DNA of 64,000 nt from Lachnospiraceae bacterium (GTDB lineage: Bacteria; Bacillota_A; Clostridia; Lachnospirales; Lachnospiraceae). The stretch spans positions 1-64,000 of the forward strand of contig QXWX01000006.1 in the NCBI GenBank assembly GCA_009911175.1, read 5' to 3'. The notes under the pieces were generated by a model. The model was given only the letters and a program-made list of their open reading frames with translations. It had not been told where the DNA came from and did not search any database. Shown here in pieces: positions 60,025 through 64,000 of the stretch (within the stretch, counting starts at the first letter, position 1; every line of letters begins with the position of its first letter). The translations under genes and the position numbers were made by a program.

Positions 60025-63000
60025 ATGTATAAGAAAGTTTCTACGGATATGAATTTCGTAGAGCGTGAAAAAGAAGTCGAGAAGTTTTGGGCTGACAATG
60101 ATATTTTCCGCAAGAGCATGAAGGGGCGGGAAGGCAAGCCCATGTATACGTTTTATGACGGGCCGCCGACGGCCAACGGCAAGCCCCACATTGGGCACGT
60201 GCTGACACGTGTGATCAAGGATATGATCCCCCGCTACCGTACTATGAAGGGATATGAGGTTCCGAGGAAGGCGGGCTGGGACACCCACGGCCTTCCGGTG
60301 GAGCTGGAGGTGGAGCGGGCTTTGGGCCTGGACGGCAAGGACCAGATTGAGGAATACGGTCTGGAGCCATTTATTGACAAATGTAAAGAAAGCGTCTGGA
60401 AATACAAAGGTATGTGGGAGGATTTCTCCGGCACCGTCGGATTCTGGGCGGATATGGATGATCCCTATGTGACCTATCACAATGACTTTATCGAGTCCGA
60501 ATGGTGGGCGCTAAAGCAGATCTGGGACAAGGGCCTTCTGTACAAGGGCTTCAAGATTGTGCCCTACTGTCCCCGCTGCGGAACCCCGCTCTCCGCGCAG
60601 GAGGTAGCCCAGGGCTACAAGGATATCAAGGAGCGCTCCGCCATCGTCCGCTTTAAGGTGAAGGACGAGGACGCTTATTTCCTGGCATGGACCACCACGC
60701 CGTGGACCCTGCCCTCCAACCTGGGACTCTGTATCAATCCCAAGGAGACTTACGCTAAGGTATCCTGCGTGGACGGCTATACCTATTATATGGCGGAGGC
60801 CCTGCTGGATACGGTATTAGGACCGCTGGCAAAGGACGGAAAGCCGGCCTATGAGATGCTGGAGACCTATGTGGGAAAGGATCTGGAATACAAAGAGTAC
60901 GAGCCGCTCTACCAGTGTGCGGCGGACGGCATCAAAGGCCAGCATAAGAAAGCATTTTATGTCACCTGCGACGAATATGTGACGCTGACAGACGGTACCG
61001 GCGTGGTGCATATCGCTCCCGCCTTCGGCGAGGACGATGCCAATGTCTGCCGGAAGTATGACATGCCGTTCGTGCAGCTTGTAGACGAAAAGGGAAATAT
61101 GGCGGAATCCACCCCGTTTGCCGGATTATTTGTGAAAAAGGCAGACCCGGAGGTGCTCAAGGAGCTGGACGCAAGAGGGCTTCTGTTCGACGCGCCCAAG
61201 TTTGAGCACAGCTATCCCCACTGCTGGCGCTGCGACACCCCGCTGATCTACTACGCGCGGGAATCCTGGTTCATCAAAATGACCGCGGTCAAGGACGACC
61301 TGATCGCCAACAACAATACCATCAACTGGATTCCGGAGAGCATCGGAAAGGGCCGCTTCGGAGACTGGCTGGAAAATGTCCAGGACTGGGGCATCAGCCG
61401 CAACCGTTACTGGGGGACTCCCTTAAACATCTGGGAGTGCGAATGCGGACACATGCATTCGATCGGAAGCATCGAAGAGCTGAAATCGATGTCCGATCAT
61501 TGTCCGGACGACATTGAGCTGCACCGCCCGTATATCGACGAGGTTACGATAAAATGTCCGCACTGCGGCAAAGAGATGCATCGTGTGCCGGAGGTGATCG
61601 ACTGCTGGTTCGACAGCGGGTCCATGCCGTTTGCGCAGCACCACTATCCATTTGAAAATAAAGAGATCTTCGAGCAGCAGTTCCCGGCCCAGTTCATTTC
61701 CGAGGCCGTGGACCAGACCCGCGGATGGTTCTATTCCCTGCTGGCGATCTCCACGCTGATCTTCAACAAAGCGCCTTATGAAAATGTCATCGTCCTGGGC
61801 CACGTTCAGGATGAAAAGGGCCAGAAGATGAGCAAGTCCAAGGGAAATGCGGTAGACCCGTTTGACGCTCTGGAGAAGTACGGCGCTGACGCGATCCGCT
61901 GGTATTTCTACGTGAACAGCGCGCCCTGGCTGCCCAACCGTTTCCATGGAAAGGCTGTCATGGAAGGGCAGCGCAAGTTCATGGGAACCCTTTGGAACAC
62001 CTATGCGTTTTATGTATTGTATGCCAACATCGACGGCTTCAATCCCTATGAGCACGGCCTGTCCCGGGAAGTGACCGGGGAGATCTGCGTTCCGGGCTAT
62101 GACACGCTGGCAGTGATGGACAAATGGCTTCTCTCCAAGCTGAATACGCTTGTGAAGACGGTGGATCATGATCTGGAGAATTACCGGATTCCGGAAAGCG
62201 CCCGCGCGCTGCAGGAATTTGTAGATGATATGAGCAACTGGTATGTGCGCAGGAGCCGGGAACGTTTCTGGGCAAAGGGCATGGAGCAGGATAAGATCAA
62301 TGCTTATATGACATTGTATACCTCGCTCGTGACCGTGGCAAAGGCAGCCGCGCCGCTGATCCCCTTTATGACGGAGCAGATTTACCAAAACATGGTATTC
62401 GGCATCAATCCGAAGGCGCCGGAGAGCGTGCATCTGTGTGATTTCCCGAAGGTGGATGAGGCATTGATCGATTCCGAACTGGAAAGCAACATGGAGCATG
62501 TGCTGAAGCTGGTTGTTATGGGGCGCGCGTGCCGCAATACTTCCAATATCAAGAACCGCCAGCCCATCGGTCAGATGTTTGTAAAGGCGGAATTTGAGCT
62601 GCCGGAATACTATCAGGAGATCGCGGCGGATGAGCTCAATGTAAAGAACATAAAGTTTACCCAGGATGTAAGGGACTTTACTTCTTATAATTTTAAGCCC
62701 CAATTAAAGACAATCGGGCCAAAGTATGGTAAAATGTTAGGAGGCATCCGGAAGGCGCTGGACAATCTGGACGGTAATACCGCTATGGATGAGATCAATG
62801 CCGAGGGATCCTTAAAGCTGGATGTGGACGGACAGGAGATCACCCTGTTCCGGGAAGACCTGCTGATCGAGACCGCGCAGGTGCCGGGCTTCGTATCGGA
62901 AAATGACAGCGGGATCACGGTCGTACTGGATACCAACCTGACGGAAGAGCTGTTGGAGGAAGGATTCGTCCGGGAGATCATCAGTAAGCTTCAGACCATG

Positions 63001-63207
63001 AGAAAAGAAGCGGACTTTGAGGTGATGGATAAGATCCGGGTGACCTACGAAGGAAGTGAAAAAGCAGAAGCAATATTTGCAAAACACGCAGAATCTATCG
63101 GCAGTGACGTACTTGCGGACGATGTCTCGAAGGCGGCTCCGGAAGGATATGTCAAGGCCTGGAAGATTAACGGGGAGGACGTTACAATCGGCGTCCGGAA
63201 AATGTAA
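60025..63207 (+). CDS. ileS: Isoleucyl-tRNA synthetase, type 2-like
   Basis: A 1060-residue class I synthetase that charges tRNA-Ile. The HIGH motif is GKPHIGHVLTRVIKD (HIGH near residue 55) and the KMSKS motif GQKMSKSKGNAVDPFD near 600. The order FYDGPPTANGKPHIGHV and AGWDTHGLPVELEVERALGL matches the eukaryote-like type 2 form (as in MupA) rather than the usual bacterial type 1 reading HDGPPYANGxxHIGH. The CP1 editing domain and C-terminal anticodon-binding region are present. ATG 60025 follows aaaggaaggg. Regulated by the upstream T-box. Confidence 0.92.
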   Translation: MYKKVSTDMNFVEREKEVEKFWADNDIFRKSMKGREGKPMYTFYDGPPTANGKPHIGHVLTRVIKDMIPRYRTMKGYEVPRKAGWDTHGLPVELEVERALGLDGKDQIEEYGLEPFIDKCKESVWKYKGMWEDFSGTVGFWADMDDPYVTYHNDFIESEWWALKQIWDKGLLYKGFKIVPYCPRCGTPLSAQEVAQGYKDIKERSAIVRFKVKDEDAYFLAWTTTPWTLPSNLGLCINPKETYAKVSCVDGYTYYMAEALLDTVLGPLAKDGKPAYEMLETYVGKDLEYKEYEPLYQCAADGIKGQHKKAFYVTCDEYVTLTDGTGVVHIAPAFGEDDANVCRKYDMPFVQLVDEKGNMAESTPFAGLFVKKADPEVLKELDARGLLFDAPKFEHSYPHCWRCDTPLIYYARESWFIKMTAVKDDLIANNNTINWIPESIGKGRFGDWLENVQDWGISRNRYWGTPLNIWECECGHMHSIGSIEELKSMSDHCPDDIELHRPYIDEVTIKCPHCGKEMHRVPEVIDCWFDSGSMPFAQHHYPFENKEIFEQQFPAQFISEAVDQTRGWFYSLLAISTLIFNKAPYENVIVLGHVQDEKGQKMSKSKGNAVDPFDALEKYGADAIRWYFYVNSAPWLPNRFHGKAVMEGQRKFMGTLWNTYAFYVLYANIDGFNPYEHGLSREVTGEICVPGYDTLAVMDKWLLSKLNTLVKTVDHDLENYRIPESARALQEFVDDMSNWYVRRSRERFWAKGMEQDKINAYMTLYTSLVTVAKAAAPLIPFMTEQIYQNMVFGINPKAPESVHLCDFPKVDEALIDSELESNMEHVLKLVVMGRACRNTSNIKNRQPIGQMFVKAEFELPEYYQEIAADELNVKNIKFTQDVRDFTSYNFKPQLKTIGPKYGKMLGGIRKALDNLDGNTAMDEINAEGSLKLDVDGQEITLFREDLLIETAQVPGFVSENDSGITVVLDTNLTEELLEEGFVREIISKLQTMRKEADFEVMDKIRVTYEGSEKAEAIFAKHAESIGSDVLADDVSKAAPEGYVKAWKINGEDVTIGVRKM

Positions 63208-63265
63208 GGATCAGCAGGAAAATGTTCTGCAGATTCTAAGCCACAAGAGGGCAGCCCTGGCGAGA

Positions 63266-63310
63266 TGTACACCGGGTATTACGGTTCCTGGCGTACACGG
63301 GTATATTTTT
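63266..63310 (+). terminator. Hairpin after ileS
   Basis: tgtacaccggg and cctggcgtaca form an imperfect stem, followed by cgggtatatttttat. It probably terminates ileS transcripts. Confidence 0.6.
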
Positions 63311-63347
63311 ATACGGACAGAGCACTCAGAAAGGGTGGTGACAGACC

Positions 63348-64000
63348 ATGTTGGAATGGGTATTCGGAAAAAGTGAGAAGGAGAATGCAGACAGAGAAAC
63401 GAAAATCAGAGAGACTGATAAGGGAGGTAACAACAGACCAATGAGCAGAAAAAGATTTGACAAGGAAGCATTTAAGGAAGCAGTAAAGGATAATGTAAAA
63501 ACACTTTACAGGAAGAAGATCGAGGAGGCATCCCAGCAGCAGATCTTCCAGGCGGTCAGCTATGCGGTGAAGGAAGAGGTCATCGACGACTGGCTGGCGA
63601 CCCAGGACGCATATGCGACAAACAAGGATGCAAAAACGGTGTATTATATGTCCATGGAGTTTCTGATGGGGCGTGCCCTGGGCAATAACCTGATCAATCT
63701 GACTTCCTATCCGGAGGTGAAGGAAGCGCTGGAGGAAATGGGCCTGGATCTCAACGTTATCGAAGACCAGGAGCCGGATCCGGCGCTTGGAAACGGCGGA
63801 CTCGGAAGGCTGGCGGCATGCTTCCTGGATTCTCTGGCAACCTTGAATTATCCCGCTTATGGGTGCGGTATCCGTTACCGCTACGGTATGTTCAAGCAGA
63901 AGATCCGCGACGGCTACCAGGTAGAGGCGCCGGACAACTGGCTCAAGGAAGGCTATCCATTTGAACTGCGCCGTCCGGAATACGCAAAGGAAGTCCGTTT
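63348..64000 (+). CDS. glgP: Glycogen/maltodextrin phosphorylase, N-terminal part
   Basis: The start of an alpha-glucan phosphorylase that releases glucose-1-phosphate from glycogen or maltodextrin. Recognised parts: VYYMSMEFLMGRALGNNLIN, then PDPALGNGGLGRLAACFLDS LATLNYPAYGCGIRYRYGMF, the highly conserved N-terminal core. ATG 63348 with a preceding agggtgg gives a basic extension; ATG 63441 (MSRKRFDKEAFKEAVK) with agggagg 14 bases upstream is the alternative start and matches the usual family N-terminus. The gene runs off the window end. The pyridoxal-phosphate lysine is not reached. Confidence 0.9.
   Translation, partial: MLEWVFGKSEKENADRETKIRETDKGGNNRPMSRKRFDKEAFKEAVKDNVKTLYRKKIEEASQQQIFQAVSYAVKEEVIDDWLATQDAYATNKDAKTVYYMSMEFLMGRALGNNLINLTSYPEVKEALEEMGLDLNVIEDQEPDPALGNGGLGRLAACFLDSLATLNYPAYGCGIRYRYGMFKQKIRDGYQVEAPDNWLKEGYPFELRRPEYAKEVR

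Overview
The window looks like chromosomal DNA from an anaerobic Gram-positive gut bacterium of the Clostridia, most likely a Lachnospiraceae member. Evidence: strong AGGAGG-type ribosome binding sites, sigma-A promoters with 17-base spacers, a T-box leader before ileS, a guanine riboswitch, rubrerythrin, a fused FeoA-FeoB, an Rbs-type ABC sugar importer, several OmpR-type two-component systems, and AAA-ATPase/PD-(D/E)XK genes of a type common in that family. The placement is inferred from gene content; there is no rRNA. I found no tRNA, rRNA, CRISPR array, integrase or intact transposase.

Layout. 1-6360 is a mosaic of whole and broken genes, nearly all on the plus strand and joined with little spacing: a DHFR-like reductase, a Phd/Doc module whose toxin is cut by an inverted patch, an alpha/beta hydrolase, a frameshifted carbamoyltransferase remnant, a cupin, a KilA-N remnant, a methyltransferase, and pieces of a GNAT, an FMN reductase and a ferredoxin. 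6431-9832 (minus) holds a VanY-like carboxypeptidase and a VanR/VanS-like pair separated by decayed DNA. 9906-12922 (minus) is a nucleobase locus: GntR regulator, tiny membrane protein, NCS1 permease, deaminase. 13458-15117 carries PD-(D/E)XK-type genes, one broken. 15235-18477 (minus) is an ABC-2 exporter operon. 18808-21929 has an MFS carrier next to a sensor kinase with a striking tandem-repeat coiled coil and its regulator. 22160-24267 holds a GNAT, rubrerythrin and a YitT protein.

25265-34414 is a complete carbohydrate system: a DeoR-family repressor divergent from 2-hydroxyacid dehydrogenase, SDR, class II aldolase, ABC importer and FGGY kinase. The intergenic region has a helically phased direct-repeat array and a sigma-A promoter. 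34605-37834 is a purine deaminase pair behind a promoter with a perfect palindrome in its spacer. 38314-38902 is a toxin-antitoxin module bracketed by a 51-base direct repeat of an ATPase gene end. Then come FeoAB (39142-41499), a MATE exporter with a paired palindrome upstream, and a LacI regulator.

44586-50724 contains an XRE-ImmA protein, decayed partial copies of it and of an anti-sigma factor, a secreted protein with a frameshifted start, an ECF sigma/anti-sigma pair and an AAA-ATPase. 51314 to the end is housekeeping: a repeat-rich membrane protein, pgi, a guanine riboswitch with an NCS2 permease, an FHA protein, a DacF-type carboxypeptidase with a low-complexity tail, a T-box with a type-2-like ileS, and the start of a glycogen phosphorylase.

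Several families of short dispersed palindromic repeats lie between genes; one supplies the last codons of the MATE gene and a partial copy sits in the ileS leader. No single region is a clear undescribed machine. The best candidates for new biology are the carbohydrate operon and its operator array, the repeat-expanded kinase signalling helix, the sigma/anti-sigma/secreted-protein locus with its decayed duplicate, and the gene-fragment mosaic at the left end.
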